Assembly: GCF_020509005.1 (NCBI RefSeq)
Contig: NC_063017.1
Location: forward strand, 4,092,001-4,156,000
Origin: Fulvia fulva
Lineage: Eukaryota > Ascomycota > Dothideomycetes > Mycosphaerellales > Mycosphaerellaceae
Length of the DNA: 64,000 nucleotides
Reading direction: 5' to 3'
Position numbers and translations under genes: made by a program. Positions 55,284-64,000 of the stretch are shown here, in pieces; within the stretch, counting starts at the first letter, position 1; the number at the start of each line of letters is the position of its first letter. Under the pieces are notes generated by a model, which saw only the letters and a program-made list of their open reading frames with translations, had not been told where the DNA came from and did no database searches.

Positions 55284-56629
55284 TCGTTATCCGTGAGGTC
55301 CATTTCCGTGCTGACCTGCTGTGTCTCCTGAGCCTGTATCTCGCTGTCCGGCTGGCCCTGGGGCCGCTGGGGCGCCCCAAAGATTCGCATTTGGCCTAGT
55401 TCGTTGGCAGCCCGGTTAAGGTGTCGAGGCCTACCGGGAGGTGGATGCGTTTGCGGTTGGGTTCCCTTGTTCGTCTCTTCTGCCCTCTTCCTTTTGCTCG
55501 GCTCGAAGCCCTTGTACACGGTAGGTCCCTCCTGCTGTCGTTGGGGGTACCTAGCTGGTGTAGAGATCCTTGCTTGTCTCGCTCGTTCTTGTGCTGCTAT
55601 TCTAGCCGGGCATTGGCTTGAATACGCTGGGTGCCTTCTGCCGCAGCATGCGCACCTGCTCTCCTTTTTTGGGCATTCCCTTCCCTGGTGTGGGCCTGCG
55701 CAGTGAGGACACCTTGGGGTCTTCTCCCCGCATTTTGAGGCTATGTGACCGTACTGTTGGCATTGGAAGCATTGTAGTACCCTGTGGCTGCTCTGATGGA
55801 TCTCCGTGTCCATTCTCTCGCAGTTCCAGAATAGCCCATTGTCTAATATCTGGTTAGCTTGTTCCGCTGTCTCTACCCAAATAATAAGCGATGAATGCGT
55901 CTTTTCTCGGTCTACTGTCTTGTGCAGCCATGCCGCCTTCGTTAGTCGTACTCCTGGGGAGGTGTTCTGGTTCTGTACTTGGAGGTGGGGAAGGTCTTCG
56001 ACCTTGAATGTCCTAGGGACCCCGTGGGCGATGACGGTATACTGTTGGTGGGAGACTCGTGCCGACTTCGCGACTTTAGTAGTCCACTCCTTATAGGTCT
56101 CCAGCTTTCGTCTATCAGACTCTTGTGCGGTAAAGAGTCTTACTACGCCTGTTGCCTCTACCCTCGCCCCAACTACCTCCTTTTGGCCGATTCTGTCGAC
56201 AATCTCCTTGCTTGTTAGGGCTGCGATTTCTTGTTTCTCCGCCGGATCAGTAATGTATAGGCGTACCGCCTTACTTGCCTTCGGAGGGGGTTGATTCTTG
56301 CCTGCTGCTACTGTTGCCCATGTAGTTGGTTTCTGGGCTGCCTTCTGTGTTACTTGTTGGATTGTCTTCGGGATTTGGTATGATAGCGCTTTTAGCGCTC
56401 CTAGTAGCTGTGCTATAGTGTTCTTATATGCCCGGGCTGGGTGTTCGTCATCCCCTAGTAAGTTCTCCGCCTCCGTATATAGGGTCGTCCACGCTGTGTT
56501 GTTTGTCGTTGGCCTCTGCTTTCTGTATAGTGGGCCTTGGCTTGTGTCCTGGGTTTTTTCTTGGTTTGTTCCCCGGTTTGACTCTTGGTGCAGAATGTTC
56601 GCAAGGCTGTGGCTCTCGTTGGTTGCCAT
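55280..56629 (-). CDS. LINE-2 ORF1: nucleic-acid-binding protein with three zinc knuckles
   Basis: 449 residues, ATG at 56629 (MATNESHSLANILHQ). A Gln/Thr-rich N-terminal part leads to a central RNA-binding-like region (about 120-270). Three CCHC knuckles follow: CFQCQQYGHIASKC (287-300), CPHCAGPHQGREC (307-319) and CACCGRRHPAYSSQC (326-340). The tail is basic, Pro/Gln-rich, then acidic (TEMDLTDNE). The family coats the retrotransposon RNA and chaperones it into particles. Its stop shares four bases with the ORF2 start. Confidence 0.92.
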   Translation of the reverse strand: MATNESHSLANILHQESNRGTNQEKTQDTSQGPLYRKQRPTTNNTAWTTLYTEAENLLGDDEHPARAYKNTIAQLLGALKALSYQIPKTIQQVTQKAAQKPTTWATVAAGKNQPPPKASKAVRLYITDPAEKQEIAALTSKEIVDRIGQKEVVGARVEATGVVRLFTAQESDRRKLETYKEWTTKVAKSARVSHQQYTVIAHGVPRTFKVEDLPHLQVQNQNTSPGVRLTKAAWLHKTVDREKTHSSLIIWVETAEQANQILDNGLFWNCERMDTEIHQSSHRVLQCFQCQQYGHIASKCGEKTPRCPHCAGPHQGRECPKKESRCACCGRRHPAYSSQCPARIAAQERARQARISTPARYPQRQQEGPTVYKGFEPSKRKRAEETNKGTQPQTHPPPGRPRHLNRAANELGQMRIFGAPQRPQGQPDSEIQAQETQQVSTEMDLTDNE

Positions 56630-56999
56630 CCTTCGCTGTTGTTCGGGGTCGCGCTTCCTAATTGGGCAGTTGTCCTCCGCAACTCCGCAATTCTAGGGTC
56701 TGCCTTCAGGGGAAGGGGACCTCGGTTTTGGGGTTTTTTTTTGTATCACAATTGCGCCGCCGCCAGCGCAGGCGGGTCGCTACTGCTTGAGTAGATTGCT
56801 CGTCTTGATAAGGGCTATCGATTGAATGGTCCTCGTCCTAGTACCCGAGATGGGTCGGTTCCCTGGCCGTATATATAATCTGCCGTATAGTGGCCGTTCT
56901 ATCTCCTAGTATTAGTCGTCGGCTTTACGTCAAAGGGATCAGGGGTATTATGTATTTGCGTATGAATTTCTAGTTAAGAAAGAGAGAGGTAGAAGTAGA

Positions 57000-59400
57000 A
57001 TCTATAAGGCCTCGAGCCTTTCTATATTATATTATTACGGGTAATACTATATAAGGGTATATAGCTAGCTATTGTTTATCTAGTGCCTATACCGATATCT
57101 TAAGCTCCTTACTATAGTCTGTTACCGTCTCTTACATTCTGTGTCTCTTAATCTTATACTCTTTCTATCCTAGGAAGTTCGGGTGACCGCTATCTACTAC
57201 GCTTAGGTAGCGGTCGTACTATTTCCCTACTACGGATTGGCGGCTAGGGAACTAAGGTTCGCGTTCGGATTCGGCGTAGTATTACGTAGACGCGGTAGGC
57301 GATAGTCGCTATCGTACCTATATATTAGGCATTTAGGGTTAGTCGATACGTAAGAACCTATACGGTAGCGGTAGTACTTACCCTACTTCTTAAGGTCTTT
57401 GCGCTACTTACGGTTAAGCGTAGGTAGGTTCTATAGATATGTCGGCAGATCCTCCTTCTTCTTAGTACTAGCGTACTATAGTAGGCGCTATACTAAGGCA
57501 CCTACTATACCGGTAGCGGTACTAGTAACTACGTTACCGTTATTCTAGTTATTCTAGCCGCTATTACCGTTCGAGTTACTATTACTACGGGGGCGCTCCT
57601 TCTACGGGTATAGTCGATCTGTCTCGTAGAAGCTCTCGTCTAGTACGGTATACTCCTCGATAACGTCTTATATACTATCTAGGCGGCGGTCGACTTCGCG
57701 GTCGCCGAAGGTCTTAATAAAGTACTTACGGTTTAGTCGGTTACGGAACAGTATAAGCTCGGTCTTATCGGTCTATAACATCTAGGCGCGTAACTTCGAG
57801 TAGCGTATATAGAAGGCTATAAAGGTTTCGCCTTGTTCTTACTTATAGGTAGCAATGTTAACTATAGCCTTAGTTCCTTTATTACGTATACTATATTAGC
57901 GTGTTATCTAATCTAATAACTCTTCTCTAGTCTTGAACTCGTTAAAGGACTACTGTCTAGGTATAGGGATCCTCGGCTTAATACTTCGCTAAGGATCACC
58001 TTACGTCTACCTATATATAAAGCGTAGACTATCTGCCTTAGTACGGAAGGTTACTATAGTTAGCTTTAGGAGAATACTACTATACTAGCTGTCGAAATTA
58101 GGGTTATTATCGTTCTTAAAGTGCTTAGGGTTAGGTACACCCTTGCCGATCTCTATACCGCGAGTAAGGGTACGGTTAATAGTAAAGAGACGTTCTAGAA
58201 GGTCAACTAGTAGTATCTAGGTACGGGTATTACGTATTCTCGAGTTACGACTATTATTAGGTCCTAGTTACGGACGGTCGTTATTACGTCCTCGGCTATT
58301 ATTACTACGGTCATAGTCGTCTCTATCGTTATTACTACTACTACTACCGCTACCGCTACCTCTACTAGTAGCTTCGCGATACCTACGTAATAGCTACTTA
58401 AGTAAGGTCTCGCGTAGGCGGGAACGAGAGGGTCGGCGGCCTAAGCGGCCCCTACCTCCGTTCTATATAGTGTCTCCTACCTTAAGCCGAGCCTTTAGGT
58501 CATCGACTTCTTGTTATAGGGCCTAGTTCTTTACCTTAGTATCTTGTGCCTTCTTCTTCTCCTTCTCGTAGATCTCGCTAAACTGCTTATATAGGTTATT
58601 AGCTTCCTTATATTTCTTCTCTAGCTCTTATAACTTAGCTAGGTCGTAATCCTTCTTACTCTTAAGATCTGCTACCATTTTCTGTATAACAAGCTCTTCA
58701 CTTCGTAGCATCTTGTAGATACGGTCGTATTCGGTATATAGCGTAGTGTACTAGGTGTTCTAGAGGTCGTTAGCTCGCTCTATTATATCGAGTTATCTGC
58801 CCTTAGTAATCGCCGTGTTGACTACTTATAGCACAAAGTCGTAGGTAGTCTTCGGGTATTAGGATGTAAGGGTCGTAAGGTTGTCTAGGGTAACATTCTG
58901 GTATTCGGATACGAGAATGTGTTCTACCTCGTCGAGTAATAGATATACCTCGTCTAGGTCGCCGCCTAGGTTCTCTTCGAGCTTAAACTCGAACAGTTCT
59001 ATAAAGTCAATCTTACTACCTTCTTCTCGCTCGAAGGCCTTCTAGTAAGCTTTATTAATCTCTTATTATAGCGCGACACCGGTGTCTACTATGACCCGCC
59101 GGTTGTCGTCCTATGTCTAACTCTAAGGGAAAGAGGAGAGGTCGGGGAAAAGAGATATACGCTACTTACTTTTACCCTTAGGCTTAGGTAGCGGTAGTAT
59201 ACCGCCGTTTACTATTTATAAAGTTATATTATCTAGGTTCGGGGGAGGCGTAACGGTGCCTATATCCTAACTATCTACGAGCGCGCGACTACCTACTAAT
59301 AATATCGCTACGTTACGTTCTCTAGGCATCTACGCGCTATACGCTTTACCGTGTTCTATATTCTAATACAACTCTACGCGTTCTCGAGTTCTACGGTTCT
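57000..59400 (-). pseudogene. gag of gypsy C, destroyed by RIP
   Basis: Minus-strand region with many stops between the LINE-2 insertion and the right LTR. Visible are an Asn/Gly/Arg-rich segment (near 58250-58400) and coiled-coil-like charged stretches (58500-59000). Its composition resembles the gag region of element A. Confidence 0.55.
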
Positions 59401-59465
59401 GTCTATTCCTATTATTACGCGTCCCTTACCTAGATCCGCGATCTAGGTAGGGTAGTAGAACAAAC

Positions 59466-59649
59466 TGTAAGGGCGGGCGTATTCTAGGGTCCGAACGAGA
59501 TAGTTATTATTCTACGAAGCTACGAAAGAGGAGCGCGAGGCGCGGCGAAGTTATAAAGTAAAGCTAAGCCGCGCTAACCCGATACGGAAGGTCCGCGGTT
59601 TAGCCGGGCCGACGTAGCTATAGTAGGGGGTCGCGGGCTACCCGTAATA
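59466..59649 (-). repeat. 5' LTR of gypsy C
   Basis: 184 bp, TGTAAGGG...CGTAATA, followed by the AGCTA duplication. Confidence 0.92.
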
Positions 59650-61216
59650 AGCTATAGCCGTACTATAGGTATATATAAGACGTAAAAGAGCCTAGTAAGG
59701 CACTATTAGACTCCGAGTTAGGGAGCCTATACTAATACCTTAGACAAGTAGGCGAGCTTACTAAGAAGAGTCGCTCTCCGGACATCGCGTTCGTATCGAC
59801 TAACTATTTATTCTAAGAGAGCCGTAGTGTCTTAGAAATCCCCTCTACTAAGAGAGTTACGCTATAGTGTCTTAGTACTAATACGATCCTTCGACTTTCC
59901 TCCCCTTCCCGGCGGATAGCTATCCTCTCCGCTATTAACCTCGCGTTCGTTTTATTCTATTTCGATCCGATCGCGTACGACCGAATATATCCTTTTACCT
60001 AAGGGTAGCCAACCTGTCCCTTAACTTATAAAAAATAGAGAACGAGACTAGGTTTATAAGAAAGAGAGTAGTACCTGTTCTAATAAGAGAGAACTACGAA
60101 ACATAGTTCAAGCTAATAAGAATACACCTAGTATTAAAGTAGGTTGACATTCGAAAGCTCTTATTAAGGCCATTCTAACGATATATAAAGCAGGCCACTA
60201 CCCCTAGGACTAAGGGAGTTCTACCTTATTTAATCTGGATAGCTTAAAGCTCTCCTCACCCTATTTCTTCAGCTCTAAACGCCGCGGAGGTGCCTAGCTA
60301 TATTAGGCAACTCCTAGGCAATAGTAGCCTAGGCTACGGCACTAACGGCGCCTACGGCCCTATAGGCGAAGCCCCCCTAAGACAACTAGTAGCAACTTAT
60401 AGAGGACGTAAAAAGTATAGAAACTAACGATTAGCTCCCTTACCGGTCTCTATAGGTAATGATCACTTAGCTACGTACGGCGCTTATACTGTCGTATTAC
60501 CGAGGGCAATAAGAAATAAGGACGACGTCCTAGGCGATTAGTAAGGCCACCTAGAATCAACACCCCTATAGCTAGGTATCGGTCGCGGTATCGATACTAG
60601 GCCCCCGCCTAACGCACGATGTAGTTACGATCCGTATTATAGCAAAGGAAGACTAGGCCGAAGTTACGAAGCTATTAAACAAGGAGCTCGCCTAACGAAT
60701 TAACTAACTAGGGGTAGTCGTAGTAAACTAATAGTCTAACGGCACTCTATAGATCTATACTAGCTCTACTACTACTAGGAGGTACCTAGAGGCATAGCTA
60801 TACTAGGCATCTAAGGTTACGGTATTAGCGAAGGTCTTAACGAAACAATTTACGATCCTAGTCTACGACATACCTAAGGAGTTTGACCTAACTAACTAGG
60901 GTCACCTACGCGCTCTCTAAGAGGACAACCCGGTCACTCTTAACTCTCTAATCTAGAAGGCGACTTGGCTCTATAGGAAATGGCTAGAAGGCAAGAAGGC
61001 CTCGGCGCTAATAGTATAGCTATAAGACGCGAAAGCGGCGGATCTAGCGATAGAACAAGGCCTAGTCTAGTAATATAGCCTCAAGACAGTAGAAAAGTAC
61101 TCCTTATCCTTTCGTGTCCTCTAATACTTCAAATGCTAACAGTATAGACACCAAACCTATACGTGTATAAACAAGTAGGCCTACTCGAACTATATAGGAG
61201 ACTATATATCTAGGGA

Positions 61217-63487
61217 GCTAAGGCGCGTCTACTAGCTAGTAAGTTCTTCCCGCCCCTAGTCGAGGCTGATCTAAGCGATATAAACAGCTCTACTCCCCTA
61301 GCCCCTAGCATCGCGGTCTAATAGGAGGTGTCCGAGGGAGAAGTTGCCGCTATACTAAGGAAGTTGCCGGCGAAGAAAGCCCCGGGGCCGGATAGGATCC
61401 TAAACGAGCTACTAAAGAAGTGTAGAGATCAACTAGCCCTAGTAGTTATAGCGATCTTTAACGCCTACCTACAGACCGGGTACCACCCGATAGCTTTTAA
61501 ACAATCGACGATAGTAGTCCTACGTAAGCCGTAGAAGGAAGACTATACGTAGGTAAAGTCGTACCGCCCAATTACGCTCCTTAACACTCTTAGGAAGGCG
61601 CTTAAGAAGCTAGTTATAACGAGACTCTCCGAGGCGGTAGAGGAACACTCCCTACTCCCGGACACCTAGATAGGTGCGCGCCTATAGCGATCGACGCTAT
61701 CCGCGATAGAACTTATCACCTCTTAGGTAAAGGCTATCTAGTATAAGAATAGGGACAAGGTGGCTTCCTTACTTAGCCTAGACATATCGGGAGCCTTCGA
61801 CTACGTGTTATACCCGCGGCTACTCTATATCCTAAGGTCGAAAGGACTCCCTAAGTGGCTTGTCAACTTCGTACGGTCCTACCTCTAAAACCGTAGTACG
61901 TCGATCCTAGTCGGCTAGTATAGAAGCCTATTTTAAGTAGTCTATACTAGAATCCCGTAAGGCTTAACGCTAGTACCTATTCTGTTCCTCTTCTTTATAG
62001 CGACGCTACTCCTAGCCCTAGAATCCTAGAATACCGCTACGAGCGGCTTCGTAGACGATATAAACATCCTAGCGTAGTCTTCCTCGACTAAGGAGAACTA
62101 TAGGCTACTAGAAGAGAAGTATAAGATCTACGAGGACTAGGCTATAAGGCACGGGGCTCGGTTTACCCTAGAAAAGTACAATCTAATACACTTTACGCGC
62201 CGGCCACGGTTCTATAATATATAAGCTTCTATCTAGATATAGGGGTACACGACTAACCCGGCAAATGAGCTTAGGATCCTCGGACTATAGGTAGACCCGG
62301 CGCTACGGTAGAGGAAGTACGTATAGGTAATATTACGGAAAGCTAAACAGAATATAGCATTATACTAGAGGCTCACTACGTCTATATAGGGGGCGGACTT
62401 CCGGTAGTTACGACTTCTATATACGGCTATTATACGGCCAGTCCTTACCTATAGTAGCTAAGTATAGTCCTTAGGCGAGAGGGCCTACCTATCGAAGGGA
62501 CTCGTCGCGCCGCTAGCGAAGATCTAAAACTAATGCCTAAGGAAGGTTACCGGGGTATATAAGTCGATACTAACGAGGATACTTAAGTACGAGACCGCTA
62601 TACCGCCGATCGACCTATATATCTAGGGACTACGGACCTCCTACTTAGGTAAGTCGGCATAGTACCTAGTATAGAAGGTTATCGCTAGTACAGTCGTAAG
62701 GGCCCGCGAATTAGTACTAGCGTATAGGGGTATTCGACCCGGAAACGAGCCGAACTACCGGGTAAGGGACGAACAGCTAGCAATATAATAGGAAGGTAAG
62801 AAATCGTTTATAGAGCAACTATAGAAAGAGAGGTGGAATAACTAGGTTATAGGGTATAGTAGACGCCCTTAGCTAGCGGGATAACCTAAGGAATAGTTAG
62901 CTACAAAATCCGCGGTTAAGTACCCCCCGAAGCTTATCTACTACCGCCTTACGAGGGTATAGAGTAGCATAGTAACCTAACTACGAAGCGAACATATTAG
63001 CCTCTAGGGGTACCTATTATAGAGGAAGGTTCTAGGATACACGAATACTAGCTACCCCTACGGCTATCGCTCCTAGAACGTACGGTACGTACTCCTCGTC
63101 TATCCGAGGTGGTCGCTAGGAAGGGGGGAGTAGATAGCAAAGGCGAGGAACCGGACGATTAGGGTACTTCTTAACAACGCTAAGGACCTACGGCGTATTA
63201 CGAACTAGATACTAGAGAAGGGCTAGCTAGAACAGTACCGCCTAGTAGGAACAGTATAGGAAGAGAGGACACGACGTAGCGCGACGAGACCGGCTAGGAG
63301 CGGGGGCTAACGGGGTAGTGACATAGACTACGTACGTTTAGAGGGAAAGCTAAACTAGATAAGGAGTAGTCGGGGGCGGGAAGGGTTTTTACCTATTCGG
63401 GTTTCCCTTTATATATAACAATAGATATATACCTACGTAGGCCGGATAGGGTCCTAGAACAGGGGAATAACAAATCTATCTATCTAT
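61217..63487 (+). mobile_element. LINE-3: 5'-truncated LINE inside LINE-4, RIP-degraded
   Basis: A 15-bp duplication CTATATATCTAGGGA (61202-61216 and 63488-63502) flanks it and an (ATCT)n tail ends it. Sequence begins in the ORF2 linker (AKARLLASKFFPPLVEADL) and covers RT: KKAPGPDRILNELL near 61370, LSLDISGAFDYV near 61780 and FVDDINILA near 62050. It has many stops. Confidence 0.85.
61240..63310 (+). pseudogene. LINE-3 ORF2 fragment (RT and C-terminal finger), stops throughout
   Basis: The longest intact piece is 61328-61534 (SEGEVAAILRKLPAKKAPGP to VVLRKP). The RT core retains the FVDD box, but TAG/TAA codons interrupt every domain. There is no endonuclease because the copy is 5' truncated. 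Confidence 0.8.
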
Positions 63488-64000
63488 CTATATATCTAGG
63501 GACTATATATCGACTACGAGACGGTACGCGAACTGTCCGGGGCACTACCTATCGTATAGTACGGAATGCCTATAGCGGAAACTAGCGAAAAACAAGGCAA
63601 TTATAAACAGAACCGTCGCCCTAAGATTCTACGGCGACCGTAAGACTAGCCTATACCGGAACTAACTAGCGGCGGTCGGGTATAAGCGCCCTAGGGCCGA
63701 GAACGATATAAAGGATACGTAACCTAGGGCGTACGGGAGGCTACGTACTCTACTAGCTACGGCGAGGGAATCTAACTAGGCCCGGCTCCCCTTTAGTACA
63801 TAGCTAATAGGCGTAGACTAGGACGTATAGGGCAGTAGGACATAGGACGATATAGAGGAAATGATTGTTGATGCCGATAACTAGCCTCGATACGCTTAGC
63901 ATTATCTAGTATAACGTTAACTATAGTAAGGATATAGTCCAGAACCATTTCCTATACGAGGCGGACCCGCGCGTCTACTACGTCCTTACAATCTAGGAGC

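Larger units (their letters stand above)
51731..56864 (-). mobile_element. LINE-2: full-length, apparently intact Tad/I-like non-LTR retrotransposon
   Basis: A 13-bp duplication GGCCGTATATATA flanks it (51718-51730 and 56865-56877). The 3' end on the minus strand is an (ATCT)n tail at about 51731-51747. Two long overlapping ORFs and a 5' UTR of about 235 bases (56630-56864) are complete. It lies inside gypsy C. Confidence 0.93.
47281..59649 (-). mobile_element. Ty3/gypsy retrotransposon C, heavily RIP-mutated, interrupted by LINE-2
   Basis: Bounded by 184-bp LTRs (47281-47464 and 59466-59649) and the 5-bp duplication AGCTA (47276-47280 and 59650-59654). Without LINE-2 and its duplicated target the element is about 7.2 kb. 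On the minus strand gag occupies about 57000-59400 and pol about 47500-51717. Confidence 0.92.
46926..60000 (+). mobile_element. Ty1/copia-like element D, interrupted by gypsy C and LINE-4
   Basis: The left LTR is at 46926-47159, followed by the same primer-binding site as copia-1 (GGTTATAAGCCCGGGT from 47160). Its own interior is seen only at 47160-47280 and 59650 to about 60000, too short and degraded to show a domain. It must continue beyond LINE-4, outside the window. The right limit is approximate. Confidence 0.55.
60010..63880 (+). pseudogene. LINE-4 ORF1, split by LINE-3 and broken by stops
   Basis: Joining the two sides of the LINE-3 insertion at the duplicated target restores the spacing of the second and third zinc knuckles seen in LINE-2 ORF1. 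That supports one interrupted gene rather than two. Most stops are TAG at Gln or Trp positions. Confidence 0.7.
60000..64000 (+). mobile_element. LINE-4: RIP-degraded Tad/I-like LINE, interrupted by LINE-3, continues past the window
   Basis: The ORF1-like part runs to about 61201 (FTILVYDIPKEF...near 60850; knuckle YFKC-QYRHQTYTC near 61125). It resumes at 63503 with the third knuckle (RRYANC..HYLSYSTEC) and ends near 63880. ORF2 begins after it (QYNVNYSKDIVQNHFLYEAD near 63905-63965), matching the start of the LINE-2 endonuclease. The 5' limit is estimated from LINE-2 spacing. Confidence 0.75.

Noticed and set aside
61120..61300. LINE-3 as one element with its endonuclease internally deleted
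   Set aside because: The sequence after the tail continues the zinc-knuckle protein that breaks off at 61201, and a 15-bp duplication flanks the middle part. Nested insertion explains it better.
28401..64000. CRISPR-like spaced repeats
   Set aside because: Repeats here are LTRs, target duplications and tetranucleotide tails. There is no regular repeat-spacer pattern, and the genome is eukaryotic.

Overview
This window looks like a chromosome segment of a filamentous ascomycete (Pezizomycotina, probably Dothideomycetes; the class is an inference). The evidence is short GT..AG introns, CFEM/rhodopsin-fold and NRPS-like genes, and a transposon block carrying the CpA-to-TpA signature of repeat-induced point mutation (RIP). 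It has two very different halves.

Positions 1-28,400 are gene-bearing. In order they hold: the 5' end of an APC-family permease (-); the CCR4-NOT deadenylase CAF1/POP2 (-); a complex I NDUFB3-type subunit (+, one intron); a small three-helix membrane protein (+); an acidic conserved-looking protein of unknown function (-); a CFEM-like plus fungal-rhodopsin-domain receptor (+); an array of hairpin RNA-like units (10.6-13.2 kb); the proteasome alpha-4 subunit (-); SRP54 (+); and a possible small accessory cluster. That cluster has an NRPS-like adenylation-thiolation-reductase gene (-, one frameshift), an MFS exporter (+), and a secreted S41-type peptidase (+, one frameshift and one early stop). 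A protein of unknown function (-) follows. CAF1, NDUFB3, PRE6 and SRP54 are housekeeping genes; the 17.7-26.7 kb stretch looks accessory and partly decayed.

The array at 10.6-13.2 kb is the most unusual gene-region signal. Nine units of about 150-170 nt, spaced about 230-420 nt apart, each have a 5' arm with a pol III A-box-like core (TGGCGCAGTC type). Each 3' arm pairs with the 5' arm, and most carry a B-box-like TTCGAGCC core. Each unit ends in an oligo-T run, usually inside TCNTTTTTGC. I do not recognise the family. The layout recalls small pol III RNAs such as vault or Y RNAs, in which the two ends pair, but that is an analogy only.

Positions 28,401-64,000 are a nested retrotransposon island, resolved here by target-site duplications (TSDs). 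A RIP-degraded Ty3/gypsy-like element (A, +) starts at 28,401. It is interrupted by copia-1 (30,974-36,628, TSD AAATA), chromodomain gypsy B (36,673-42,809, -, TSD CCTAC), LINE-1 (42,930-46,367, 16-bp TSD) and copia D (from 46,926). Copia D is interrupted by gypsy C (47,281-59,649, -, TSD AGCTA), which contains the apparently intact LINE-2 (51,731-56,864, -, 13-bp TSD). Copia D is then interrupted by degraded LINE-4 (from about 60,000 past the window end), which contains 5'-truncated LINE-3 (61,217-63,487, 15-bp TSD). LINE-1 and LINE-2 keep open frames while most of their hosts are riddled with stops. LINE-1 also has almost no CpG and a 5' kilobase that is not LINE-like.
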